A stretch of 64,000 nt of DNA from Opitutaceae bacterium. GTDB taxonomy: Bacteria; Verrucomicrobiota; Verrucomicrobiia; Opitutales; Opitutaceae. Below are positions 36,151 through 44,405 of this stretch, one piece after another. How positions within the stretch are numbered: position 1 is the first letter of the stretch; each line of letters begins with the position of its first letter. The notes beneath the pieces are model-generated. The model worked only from the letters and a program-made list of their open reading frames with translations, did no database searches and was not told the origin of the DNA. The translations under genes and the position numbers were made by a program. The DNA lies in assembly GCA_028284235.1 (NCBI GenBank), contig JANQSC010000023.1:1-64000 (forward strand), written 5' to 3'.

Positions 36151-37425
36151 ATGAATACAAAAACTTTTCGAATCCTCGTCACGTTGATTGCTCTGTTCAC
36201 CCTAGAGTCTAGCCTCACTCACGCCAGCCAGGTCGATTGGACCAAATTCCGCGGTCCGACCGAACAGGGCGTTTCTCACGCGATAAACGTCCCGACGGAA
36301 TGGTCGACGGAGGAGAACGTCGCCTGGAAAACGGAGATTCCGGGGCGCGGGTGGTCGTCGCCGCTGCTGATCGACGGCAAGATCGTGCTCACCACCGCGA
36401 TGGAGGAAACCGTCAACGATCTCCACGACCTGAAGGTACTCCAGTTGGATGCGGAGACCGGCGAGATCTTGTGGATCAAGACCGTCCTGCACGCCACGAT
36501 TGCGGAGGGCGAGGACCGCCACCCGAAGAACAGCCTGGCCAGTCCCACGCCAGCGATCGAAGACGGCGTCATCTACGCCCATTTCGGTCACATGGGCACC
36601 GTGGCCCTCGACTTCGACACGGGGGAGACGCTTTGGAGGTACAAAAAATCCTACACTTCGAAAAACGGCGCGGGCGGATCGCCGATCGTACTGGGTGACC
36701 TGCTGGTATTCACCACCGACAGTTTCGAAGAGCCGTCCATTACGGCGCTTGACAAACGGACAGGCGAGGTAGTCTGGAAGACCGTGCGTAGCCACAAGGT
36801 GAAGAATCACTTCTCCTTCGGCACTCCGCTCGTCATCGACAACAACGGCCGTCAGGAAATCATCAGCCCGGGCAGCGGCATGGTGGGCGCCTACCGTCCG
36901 GAGGATGGAAAAGAGCTTTGGATTGTGCGCTACCCGATGGGATTCTCCATGGCGACGCGGCCGATCTTTGCAGATGGAGTATTGTACATGGGAACGGGAT
37001 TCGCGCGTCCGAGCGTATACGCTATACGGGTTGACGGGGCGATGGGTGATTTGACCGATACGCACGTCAAGTGGATGTACCACAAAAGCATGCCGAAAAC
37101 GCCGTCTCCAAATTTTGTAGACGGAAACGTAATCACGCTCGAAGACGACGGACGCCTGCAAAGCCTCGATGCGGAGACGGGCGAACGGCGTTGGATGGAG
37201 CCCTTGCGGGGCAAGTTCTCGGCATCGCCGGTGCAGGTGGGGAACCTGCTGTACGTGGTCAGCGAAGAAGGGCTGTTTTATATTCTCCGCGTAAGCGACG
37301 AGCGTTGTGAGATCTTGGCGGAAGTTGAAATGGGCGAGGAAACGCTCGCTATGCCCGCGATTGTGGACAACACGATCTACCTGCGCACCCTCCCGCACCT
37401 CTGGAAAATCACTGCAGACGGGTGA
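36151..37425 (+). CDS. PQQ-like beta-propeller repeat protein, exported
   Basis: 424 aa with signal peptide FRILVTLIALFTLESSLTHA. Propeller opening VDWTKFRGPTEQGVSHAINVPTEWS, then WKTEIPGRGWSSPLLIDGKIVL and repeated blade ends LDAETGEILWIKTV, FDTGETLWRYKK, LDKRTGEVVWKTV and LDAETGERRWMEPL. Close to the WD40-like/PQQ-binding proteins that accompany sulfatases in Verrucomicrobiota. No heme or evident catalytic residues. It follows the sulfatase-DUF1080 genes after a family B repeat and is separated from the next gene (opposite strand) by a family A repeat that may end its transcript. Confidence 0.84.
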   Translation: MNTKTFRILVTLIALFTLESSLTHASQVDWTKFRGPTEQGVSHAINVPTEWSTEENVAWKTEIPGRGWSSPLLIDGKIVLTTAMEETVNDLHDLKVLQLDAETGEILWIKTVLHATIAEGEDRHPKNSLASPTPAIEDGVIYAHFGHMGTVALDFDTGETLWRYKKSYTSKNGAGGSPIVLGDLLVFTTDSFEEPSITALDKRTGEVVWKTVRSHKVKNHFSFGTPLVIDNNGRQEIISPGSGMVGAYRPEDGKELWIVRYPMGFSMATRPIFADGVLYMGTGFARPSVYAIRVDGAMGDLTDTHVKWMYHKSMPKTPSPNFVDGNVITLEDDGRLQSLDAETGERRWMEPLRGKFSASPVQVGNLLYVVSEEGLFYILRVSDERCEILAEVEMGEETLAMPAIVDNTIYLRTLPHLWKITADG

Positions 37426-37444
37426 TGGGGACAGGATTCTTTGT

Positions 37445-37610
37445 TTAATAGGATGCGTTCGCCCCGACCGAGTCGGGGCTCACTTGCAGGATTCCGTCCC
37501 GCTAAGCGGGACGGAAGCAGGATGATTCTGGATGAAGTGTAGGGATTTATCCTGTTGGCTCGAACGAGCCATCCTGTAGCCCCGGCTGAGTCGGGGCGTA
37601 TCCTGTTAAA
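37445..37610. repeat. Family A composite palindromic repeat
   Basis: Begins TTAATAGGATGCGTTCGCCC and ends GGGGCGTATCCTGTTAAA. Internal hairpins are CCCCGACCGAGTCGGGG, TCCCGCTAAGCGGGA, GGCTCGAACGAGCC and CCCCGGCTGAGTCGGGG. The inner ATCCTGTTGGCTC... GAGCCATCCTGTAGC segment is shared with the short copy at 1016. Placed between convergent genes. Confidence 0.8.
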
Positions 37611-37621
37611 TCGCTTCCGGT

Positions 37622-40027
37622 CTAGTCCGTCTTCGCTACGAGCGGGTTTGCTTGGTCGACTTGGAGTTCGCCGTGCTCGGGCTGATACGTTTGGGTTTGG
37701 CCGTTGCGGGTGACGGTGAAGGTGAGGAGTTTGGGCGCGACTGGATTGTAGGCGTCGGGTGTGAGGGTCCAGGTGTTCGATGTGCGATCGATTCGGCCTT
37801 CGAAGGGCGCGTCGAACTCGATGGCGATGGTTTCCCCGTTCGACTCGACGTGGATTGTTCGTTTGTTGGAGACGATGATCCGGTTGAGCGTTCCTTCTAC
37901 CGATCGGGACCACCAGCCGGAGTCGTCGGGGATTTTCTGGCTGTGGTCGGGCCAGTCGGCGAGCCGCCAGTAGAATTGGTCGACGTGGTCGGAGTCTGTA
38001 GTGATTTCGAGACGGAATTGGTTGCCGTTGTCCTCGACGATTCGGATTTGGGCGTCGCGGGCTTGTTTGCGTATCGATGGAGTGAGGACTGTGACGGACT
38101 TGAACGGGAGTTCTACGATTCCGGATTTCAGCAGGGCGGGAGCGGGGTAGTTTCTGACGGGGTCGAGTGGGGTGAGATTGCCGAAGGTGCCTACCCATCC
38201 ACGGCCGCTGGGCTTCCAGTCGACGAAGGTGGGATACTGGACGAGGAAGGTGGTACCGGGATGATGGGTGTCGCCGATGAGAACGTCCGCTTGTAGGCCT
38301 TCGCCGAATACTTGGGCGATGTCGAGGGTCGCCCCGTTGGGGGCGGTGGCGCGGGCGTGGAGGCCGTTGATTTGGATCTCGTTCTCCACCATGAACTGGA
38401 GATTGCTTTCGACGCGGTGTTCGCCATCGCCGTAGAGGGCGTCGAGAACGATCCAGTAGTTGTCTTTGATGAAGAGGACGCTGCGGCGCCAGAGGGCGTC
38501 GAGCAGGTTGTTGCGGTATTCGTAGGTGCCTTCGAGGAAGTCGTAGACGGGATTGGTCACCCATCGGTTTTCGAGGACGTCGAAGGCGTAGTGGCGATCC
38601 CAGCCAGTGTTGGGATCGATTCCGTTGACAGTGATAACGTTGTGGAGAAAACCGTGTCGCAGGTCGTTGCGGGGGCCGGGTTCGGCGGAGGTGTAAAGGG
38701 ATGTGCCGGGGTCGACGATGAAGGCGGCGCCGTCGGCGGATACGGTAATGCTCAGTTTGTCGCCGTGCTGGTGGTTGGTGCCGAAGGGGCCGGCGTCAAT
38801 GGACAAGTACTGGGCGTCGGTGTCCCATCCGTTGCGCATGGCGTAGTATCCGCTCAGGTAGTACGGATTGGACTCGAAGGGGAAGGAGAGCTTCTGGTCG
38901 GGTCGCTGGCTCGCCTCGGGTTGGTTGGCAATGCGGGCGAGGTCAGGGCGGTCGAAGAGCTGGTCTGCTTTGCGGAGGACGCGATCGGTGATGTCGTAGA
39001 TGCCGTGGTCCCCGTATCGGGGGATGCTGCGGTCGGGTTTCATCATGCCGACGTGGGCGTCGAAGAGGGCTTCGAGTTTCGGGGCGATTCGCTCTTTGGC
39101 GGGCGAGTCGGGGAGGGCTTCGAACATGGAGGTGCAGAGCTGGAGCGTGCCTTCCGAGTAGCCGAGGGTGAGTTCGATGAGGAACTCGCGCGGGTAGAAG
39201 GCGGTTTCGAGGAAGGAGTCGAGGAGGGCGGTGGCGTCGGCTTGCCAGAACGCGGCGGACTGCGCTTCCGGGTATTGGAGAGAGGCGTAGAGGATGGTGG
39301 ACGCGTTGCCGACGGTTCCGTTGTGGAGACCGAGGATTTTATTAGGGACGAGCCAGTCGACTTCGTCCCACATATACTGCAGGATGCGAAGGTAGTTTTC
39401 GTTCGAGAGGGAAGGCGACTCTATGAGGTGGGCGAGGGTGTCGATCCAGCGTTTGACGCGCCACTGGAGGAGGACCCAATTCCAGGGGTTCACGTTCGGG
39501 GCGACTTGGACGTGGTACTCTGCGGATCGCTCGAGCGGGACGTTTTCCACGAAGTCGAGCATGTCGCGGACCATGGCTCGAGCGTATTTCTCGTCGCCAG
39601 ATGATGAATACGCGCGGGATAGGTAGTCGAAGTGGGGAAAACGGGAAAGGGTGGGCAATTTTTCGGGAGCGCTGAACCAGGGGAGCTTGTCGGGAAGCGG
39701 GAACTCGCCGGAGCGATCGGTGATGATGTGCCGGATGGCTTTGTCGGAGCGTTCGACGTCTAGCGGCGAGGCGGGCGTGGACAGGGGGTTGACCCAGAGT
39801 TTTGTCAGAGGCGGGCGGGAGCGGAAGTAGCGTCCGGCGGTGTCGATGATTGCCGATCGTTCGGGGCGGGGGCCGAGGGCGTCGATCGTGCGGGCGACGG
39901 GGCTGTCGGGGTCGAGCTGGGAGAGGAATCGGTTGAGCCAGTCGGCGTCGGATTCTTGACCGAACGAGATTGCGGGGAGGATTCCCAGGCTGAAGATTCC
40001 GAGCGACGCGAGCAGTTTTAATTTCAT
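37622..40027 (-). CDS. Heparinase II/III-like polysaccharide lyase, exported
   Basis: 801 aa: signal peptide (LLASLGIFSLGILPAISFG), an alpha/alpha-toroid N-terminal half with NVNPWNWVLLQWRVKRWIDTL and NKILGLHNGTVGNAS, then a beta-sandwich heparinase II/III-like domain. The lyase core has YYLSGYYAMRNGWDTDAQYLSIDAGPFGTNHQHGD, where the HQH cluster matches the His-bearing loop of PL12/PL15/PL17-type lyases, and FIVDPGTSLYT after it. The C-terminal 100 residues add another beta domain. It likely eliminates uronic-acid-containing polysaccharides (alginate or glycosaminoglycan type); the substrate is uncertain. It is alone on the minus strand, between a family A repeat and a divergent small gene. 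Confidence 0.83.
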   Translation of the reverse strand: MKLKLLASLGIFSLGILPAISFGQESDADWLNRFLSQLDPDSPVARTIDALGPRPERSAIIDTAGRYFRSRPPLTKLWVNPLSTPASPLDVERSDKAIRHIITDRSGEFPLPDKLPWFSAPEKLPTLSRFPHFDYLSRAYSSSGDEKYARAMVRDMLDFVENVPLERSAEYHVQVAPNVNPWNWVLLQWRVKRWIDTLAHLIESPSLSNENYLRILQYMWDEVDWLVPNKILGLHNGTVGNASTILYASLQYPEAQSAAFWQADATALLDSFLETAFYPREFLIELTLGYSEGTLQLCTSMFEALPDSPAKERIAPKLEALFDAHVGMMKPDRSIPRYGDHGIYDITDRVLRKADQLFDRPDLARIANQPEASQRPDQKLSFPFESNPYYLSGYYAMRNGWDTDAQYLSIDAGPFGTNHQHGDKLSITVSADGAAFIVDPGTSLYTSAEPGPRNDLRHGFLHNVITVNGIDPNTGWDRHYAFDVLENRWVTNPVYDFLEGTYEYRNNLLDALWRRSVLFIKDNYWIVLDALYGDGEHRVESNLQFMVENEIQINGLHARATAPNGATLDIAQVFGEGLQADVLIGDTHHPGTTFLVQYPTFVDWKPSGRGWVGTFGNLTPLDPVRNYPAPALLKSGIVELPFKSVTVLTPSIRKQARDAQIRIVEDNGNQFRLEITTDSDHVDQFYWRLADWPDHSQKIPDDSGWWSRSVEGTLNRIIVSNKRTIHVESNGETIAIEFDAPFEGRIDRTSNTWTLTPDAYNPVAPKLLTFTVTRNGQTQTYQPEHGELQVDQANPLVAKTD

Positions 40028-40159
40028 AGACGGACTTATTGTACAGTTTCTTAGCGGAGATCGCGGCGATGGGGAACGGCCGTTGTGGTTTCCGGTAAAC
40101 GGTGGCGGGCGCGCGTTTTTTCGCCTTTACACCATGCGAGGCGACGATGGGGTGAGAGG

Positions 40160-40495
40160 ATGTCCGATGTCGAACTGCCTCAGTCGTTGCCGTTGGAAGG
40201 AGAATACGACTGCACGGATTGCGGGGCGTGTTGCCAGTGCTATCCGATTTTCGCCAGCGAGTTCGATGCCGCGCGGGAGCCGAAGATTGCGGAGGAGGGG
40301 ATTCGGCTGGACGATTTTCTGCGCAAGAAGCGGGTGGCGTATCGGCTGTATCCGCTTCCGTTTTTGGACGCGTGCGCGTTTTTAAAATCCGACAAGCTGT
40401 GCCGCATCTACGAGACGCGTCCCGATGTGTGTCGCGCGTTTCAACCGGGGAGCGAACAGTGTGTCGAAGCGCGGCGTCGCACGGGGATTGGGTGA
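40160..40495 (+). CDS. YkgJ-family cysteine cluster protein
   Basis: 111 aa from the ATG at 40160, which is preceded by GGTGAGAG; the frame is open further upstream without support. The N-terminal cluster is CTDCGACCQCYP, with downstream Cys in DACAFLKSDKLCRIYETRPDVCRAF, the CxxCxxCC plus C-x-IYE-RP-x-C pattern of the zinc/iron-chelating YkgJ family (often annotated Fe-S oxidoreductase). Cytoplasmic. Members of this family are poorly characterised; metal binding is the safe statement. It is divergent from the heparinase-like gene and followed by an exported protein of unknown function. Confidence 0.82.
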   Translation: MSDVELPQSLPLEGEYDCTDCGACCQCYPIFASEFDAAREPKIAEEGIRLDDFLRKKRVAYRLYPLPFLDACAFLKSDKLCRIYETRPDVCRAFQPGSEQCVEARRRTGIG

Positions 40496-40614
40496 TCGAT
40501 TTGTAGTATTTTTGTAAATACGATTGGGCTTGCAGGGGAGTTGGGGTTGTGGATCAACATATGCGATTGACCCGTTGCTGGGATCCGGTTGAGTTTTTCG
40601 GTTGGTTTCGATCC

Positions 40615-41160
40615 ATGAAAAACGCCTTTGTAGTGTGTATTCTCGCGTTCATCGCTTTGGGGATGGGCCGCGAACTGGCGGTTGCGAAGCAGTTGTCTCC
40701 GCGAAAGAACGGGGAGTGGCTGGACTTGCAGTCGAGGGGGATTGTGTTCGGGACGATCGCGGAGACCTCGGACGCGTCGAAGGCCAAGGTGACTTACTTT
40801 ATTCGACGCAAAGACGGAAAAGGGGAGACGCAGACGCTCGTATCCAAAAAAGGGTTGTTCGCCTTCAACTTGAAGCCGGGCGAGTATGAGATTTACGATT
40901 GGACGGTTTCGGGTTCGAAGGGAAGCGCTTCGCAGGATCGCTTCACTTTCGAGGTTCGGGCTGGGTTTTTGACCTACATAGGCCGGATCGTTACCAATAT
41001 GGAGCGCGTTGATGGCGAAAAGGGGCGAAAGGCGTTTCAGAATCGTCCTTACTTGCTGGACGAGAAAGTCTACGATGCGGGCTTGTTCGCGCAGGTGTAT
41101 CCGGTGCTGGCCAAGTTGGACGTGATCTTGGCGGCGCGACAGGGATTCGAGTGGCGGTAG
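40615..41160 (+). CDS. Exported protein of unknown function
   Basis: 181 aa from the ATG at 40615, which starts a signal peptide (MKNAFVVCILAFIALGMG); a GTG/ATG around 40549 would add a hydrophilic leader. The mature part has a GIVFGTIAETSDASKAKVTYFIRRKDG strand pattern, then GLFAFNLKPGEYEIYDWTVSG, which resembles a small beta-sandwich of the carboxypeptidase-regulatory or DUF2846 style. The C-terminal LDEKVYDAGLFAQVYPVL is helical. No catalytic or metal motif is visible. I do not recognise a specific family. It precedes a 296-base spacer with repeat elements. Confidence 0.6.
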   Translation: MKNAFVVCILAFIALGMGRELAVAKQLSPRKNGEWLDLQSRGIVFGTIAETSDASKAKVTYFIRRKDGKGETQTLVSKKGLFAFNLKPGEYEIYDWTVSGSKGSASQDRFTFEVRAGFLTYIGRIVTNMERVDGEKGRKAFQNRPYLLDEKVYDAGLFAQVYPVLAKLDVILAARQGFEWR

Positions 41161-41360
41161 GGTGCGGGTTGTCTGACGGGGATTTTTGTCAGCGCTCTCC
41201 CGTCTTTGACGGGATCGCTAGGAGTCCAAGCGGCGCATGGACAATAGGATTCCGTCGTAGCCCCCGACACGGTCGGTGGCGGCGCGGAAAATAAGGTGAT
41301 GCGTCTTGCGCGAGGGGGTCTTTGTTGAAGAACTTGATGTGATCCGCGTGGGTCGCTTTT

Positions 41361-41430
41361 AAACCCGCCGGGACGGCGGGTTCCACCTGGCTTCGGATAT
41401 AGGTGGAACGCGACGTCCCGGCGCGTTTTT
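41361..41430. repeat. Family C inverted repeat
   Basis: AAACCCGCCGGGACGGCGGG then TTCCACC, and AGGTGGAACGCGACGTCCCG then GCGCGTTTTT. The left arm is identical to that at 26725. Lies between convergent genes, 26 bases past the ThuA stop. The preceding bases 41190-41225 hold a further hairpin (TCTCCCGTCTTTGACGGGATCG). No gene is supportable in 41161-41456. Confidence 0.75.
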
Positions 41431-41456
41431 CCGATGGAACAGTCGGCGGCTGCGCT

Positions 41457-42626
41457 TTAGAATCCTTCGAGGAGGCCGCCTTTTTGGAAGAACTCGGGGC
41501 GTTCGCGGGCGATGCGGGCGCGGAGCTCGGGGCGGTTTTTGAGGACGCGTCCGAGTCGTTTCACTTTGGCGGGGTCGTTGAGTCCACCGATGTCGGCGTC
41601 GGTCGGCATGATGCGGCTGTCCCAGCCGGCGAGTTCGGCGGGTTTAACGCCGGAAATTCCGACGCCGTTGTTGTAGGCGCTGGGGGCGAATTCGCCGACT
41701 ACGTCGACGTTCAAGTTCGGTTTGATGTTCTTTTCCCAGCCTCCGGCCCAGAGGCAGGCGTTGACGAGAAAGCGCCGGCCGTCTTCGCTGAGAAGATCCT
41801 CGGAGGCGCCGTAGGAGGCGTAGACGACGCGGGCGTTTTTCGTTGCTCCGGAGGGGGCGACATAGGAGTCGCGGGTCCAGCCCGCGTTGACGACGGGTTT
41901 ATCCAGGTTGAGATCGTCGCTGGCGTGGAAGGTGTTGAGCACTTGCACCTCCAGGAGCGGGACCGCGTCCGCGGGCGGCTGCGACTTGTAGGCGCCGGAG
42001 TAGGCGTGGATGCTCTCGACGCCCTTTAGAATAGGATGTCCGGCGGCGGAGGCGTCGGGCGTAATGCGGCAGCCCATGACGTGGTTCGAGCCGTAGTGGG
42101 ACTGGCCGCGCTCTTTGTGCCAGGTGTTGCCGAAGATCTGTTCGCCGAGACCGCCCATGTAGTCTTGGCCGGTGTAGTTGAAATTCAACTTCTCCCATTT
42201 CCCTTTTTGGCCATTGAAGCAATGGGTCGAGGTGCGGACGCCGACGACGGGGCCGCCGCGCTCGAAGTAGTCGACGAGAAGGTCGACTTGCTCGTCCGGC
42301 AAATCCATGAACCGGGTGTAGAAGAAGAGGAGGTCCGCGTCTTCGAGCGCCTCCATTCCCGGCATGTTTTTTCCGCCGCCTTTGATTGCTCCGTCTTCAT
42401 CGAGCCCGAAGATGACGGTGCAGCGGAATCCGTGGCGCTGGGCGAGGATCTTGGCCAGGGCCGGGCAGACTTCCTCGGAGCGATATTCATGGTCGTTGGC
42501 GATGAACACAATGTGCTTGCCTTTGCCGATACCGTTTTTGCCTTCGTAGACGAGGCTTTCGGCGGCGAGGGGCGTGGCGATTGCGGCGAGGCTTGCGAAG
42601 AGGGTGGCGATGGTGCGGAGTATCAT
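41457..42626 (-). CDS. ThuA-domain exported protein
   Basis: 389 aa with signal peptide RTIATLFASLAAIATPLAAE. The ThuA (trehalose-utilisation, class I glutamine amidotransferase-like) fold is visible: KHIVFIANDHEYRSEEVCPALAKIL, then DADLLFFYTRFMDLPDEQVDLLVDYFERGGPVVGVRTSTHCF, the HYGSNHVMG block, and HPILKGVESIHAYSGAY. The C-terminal 90 residues (LNVDVVGEFAPSAYNNGVGI) are an extension common in Verrucomicrobiota proteins. Substrate unknown; usually found with sulfatases and Gfo/Idh/MocA enzymes, as here. Divergent from the DASS-like permease, with a family D repeat between. Confidence 0.87.
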   Translation of the reverse strand: MILRTIATLFASLAAIATPLAAESLVYEGKNGIGKGKHIVFIANDHEYRSEEVCPALAKILAQRHGFRCTVIFGLDEDGAIKGGGKNMPGMEALEDADLLFFYTRFMDLPDEQVDLLVDYFERGGPVVGVRTSTHCFNGQKGKWEKLNFNYTGQDYMGGLGEQIFGNTWHKERGQSHYGSNHVMGCRITPDASAAGHPILKGVESIHAYSGAYKSQPPADAVPLLEVQVLNTFHASDDLNLDKPVVNAGWTRDSYVAPSGATKNARVVYASYGASEDLLSEDGRRFLVNACLWAGGWEKNIKPNLNVDVVGEFAPSAYNNGVGISGVKPAELAGWDSRIMPTDADIGGLNDPAKVKRLGRVLKNRPELRARIARERPEFFQKGGLLEGF

Positions 42627-42720
42627 GTTTTGGAGTGAGTGGTTAGTGGAATATTGGGAAAAGCTCTAGCGAAAAAGAGAGGCCGGGGTGGAACCTGGGC
42701 GGCTGCAGTCGGCCTTAACG

Positions 42721-42826
42721 TCATACTCTTAATCCTAGTCATACTCTTAATCAAAGTTGGAGGGAGTTGGGGGTGATTATGATTAGGATTAAGATTAGGA
42801 TTAAGATTAGGATTAGGATTAGGAAT
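42721..42826. repeat. Family D AT-rich inverted repeat (ATTAGG units)
   Basis: Left arm TCATACTCTTAATCCTAGTC followed by ATACTCTTAATC. Right arm GATTATGATTAGGATTAAGA then TTAGGATTAAGATTAGGATT and another ATTAGGATTAGG. The right arm is a run of six or more ATTAGGATT/ATTAAG units, longer than the copy at 28206. Between divergent genes, so not simply a terminator. Confidence 0.7.
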
Positions 42827-42891
42827 TGATGAGGGAGGGGGCGTCGATCCCTTCTGTTGACATCTTTTGGGATGGGACCATTGACTAGGCA

Positions 42892-44307
42892 ATGACCGAT
42901 GCCCCGTATGCGAAGCGAACGACGAATCCGGCGCGGGGCTGTCTGGTCGCCTTGGGGGCGTTTCTGGTGGTTTTCTTTTTGCCGAATCCGGACGGGTTGA
43001 GCGTCGAAGGGCAGCGTTTGATGGCCTTGATGGTGGCGTGTCTCGTCTTGTGGGTGAGCGAGGCTTTGCCGCTTCCGGTCACGTCGGTGCTGGCGGTGGC
43101 GGGCCAGGCGTTGATCGGCACGGCCACGATTCGCGAGGCGTCGATCAATTTTATCGGGCCGGTGTTCTTCTTCGTGCTGGCGATGTTCTTGTTCGCGGCG
43201 GTGGTGCGGCAGACGGGCTTGGACGAGCGCTTTGCCCGGTGGCTTTTGTCCAAGTCGGGTCGAGGGACGCGATCGATTATTCTGGCGTTCATGGTGGGGA
43301 CGGCGGCGCTTTCCTCGATCATGTCCGACGTGCCTGCCTGCGCGCTTTGGATGGCGCTCGGGCTGGGCTTGTTGGAACGTGAAAACGCGAAGCCGGGGGA
43401 GTCCAATTTCGGCAAGGCCTTGATGCTGGGGATCACCATCGCGGCGTTCATTGGCGGCATTGCGACTCCGGCGGGCAGCTCGATCAACATCATGGGGCTG
43501 GTGATGTTGTCGGATTTGGGCGGCGGCTCGGTTCCGTTTCTCAAGTGGATGGCGATTGGCGTGCCGATGGTGGTGGCGCTCGTTCCGATCTCCTGGGTTG
43601 TCTTGCTCAAGTTCTACCCTCCGGAAATCGACGAGGTTTCCGAGAACCCGGAGGTAGAGAAACTTGAGAAGCGGCCATTTTCCGCGGCTGAAATTAAGGT
43701 GGCTTTGATCTTTGGTATTGTAATCACGATTTGGATACTGAGCAATTGGTTTCCTCAACGTCTCGACGTGACTATGGTCGCTCTTATCGGCGCGGTCGTG
43801 TTGTTTCTTCCGGGGATTCGGGTTATTAGCTGGGGCGAGGCGTCCAAGGCGATTGGCTGGGACATTCTGCTCATGATTGGCGGGGTGACCTCGATCGGGT
43901 TGGCAAGCCGCGATACAGGTCTGGCCGCCTGGATGGTATCTTCCATTTTCGACGGGGCGGACGGGTTGAGCGTTCTATGGCTGGTTGTTGGGATCGGCGT
44001 ATTCACGGTGCTGATTCACTTCGTAGTGCCGATCGGGCCGGTGGTGAACGCGGTGATGATTCCGCCTATCGTGGCCTTGGCGATGGCGATCGGGCAGCCG
44101 CCGATGTTGCTGGCGTTGCCGGTGATATTCACGGCGTCTTGCGCGTTCTTGCTCCCATTGGACCCGGTGGCATTGATTACGTATTCGAAAGGCTATTACC
44201 GAATGACGGATATGCTCTGGCCGGGGCTGGTGATCAGCGTGTTCTGGGTGGCAATTCTCACGGGTTTGATGCTGTTGGTGGCTCCGATGATTGGGTTAGG
44301 CGCGTGA
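42892..44307 (+). CDS. SLC13/DASS-family anion permease
   Basis: 471 aa with about 11-12 membrane helices. The inverted-repeat architecture of DASS transporters is evident: MALMVACLVLWVSEALPLPVTSVLAV near the start and a matching second half. Loop sequences at the substrate/sodium sites differ from the classical SNT motifs: MSDVPACALWMAL in the first half and GPVVNAVMIPPIVALAM in the second, while GGIATPAGSSINIMGL fits the neighbouring GxxTPxGS-type loop. It should co-transport an anion (dicarboxylate or sulfate-like) with sodium. Sulfate released by the many sulfatases is an attractive but unproven substrate. No operon partner: the next gene starts 98 bases on. Confidence 0.85.
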   Translation: MTDAPYAKRTTNPARGCLVALGAFLVVFFLPNPDGLSVEGQRLMALMVACLVLWVSEALPLPVTSVLAVAGQALIGTATIREASINFIGPVFFFVLAMFLFAAVVRQTGLDERFARWLLSKSGRGTRSIILAFMVGTAALSSIMSDVPACALWMALGLGLLERENAKPGESNFGKALMLGITIAAFIGGIATPAGSSINIMGLVMLSDLGGGSVPFLKWMAIGVPMVVALVPISWVVLLKFYPPEIDEVSENPEVEKLEKRPFSAAEIKVALIFGIVITIWILSNWFPQRLDVTMVALIGAVVLFLPGIRVISWGEASKAIGWDILLMIGGVTSIGLASRDTGLAAWMVSSIFDGADGLSVLWLVVGIGVFTVLIHFVVPIGPVVNAVMIPPIVALAMAIGQPPMLLALPVIFTASCAFLLPLDPVALITYSKGYYRMTDMLWPGLVISVFWVAILTGLMLLVAPMIGLGA

Positions 44308-44405
44308 GGCGCGATTGCGGGGGGCTGGAATGGGCAATTTCTATTGATTCCGCCGCGAGGACGGTCAGTCTTGAGGGCGAATCCAACTGTTAACCTGATT
44401 ACCCT

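Noticed and set aside
38312..39604. 430-codon plus-strand frame opposite the heparinase-like gene
   Set aside because: Composition dominated by Val, Glu and Gly with no recognisable motif; the minus-strand gene has a signal peptide and lyase core.
42721..42826. Telomere-like or CRISPR-like array of ATTAGG units
   Set aside because: Units are contiguous and inverted rather than separated by unique spacers, no cas genes are present, and both copies are internal between ordinary genes.
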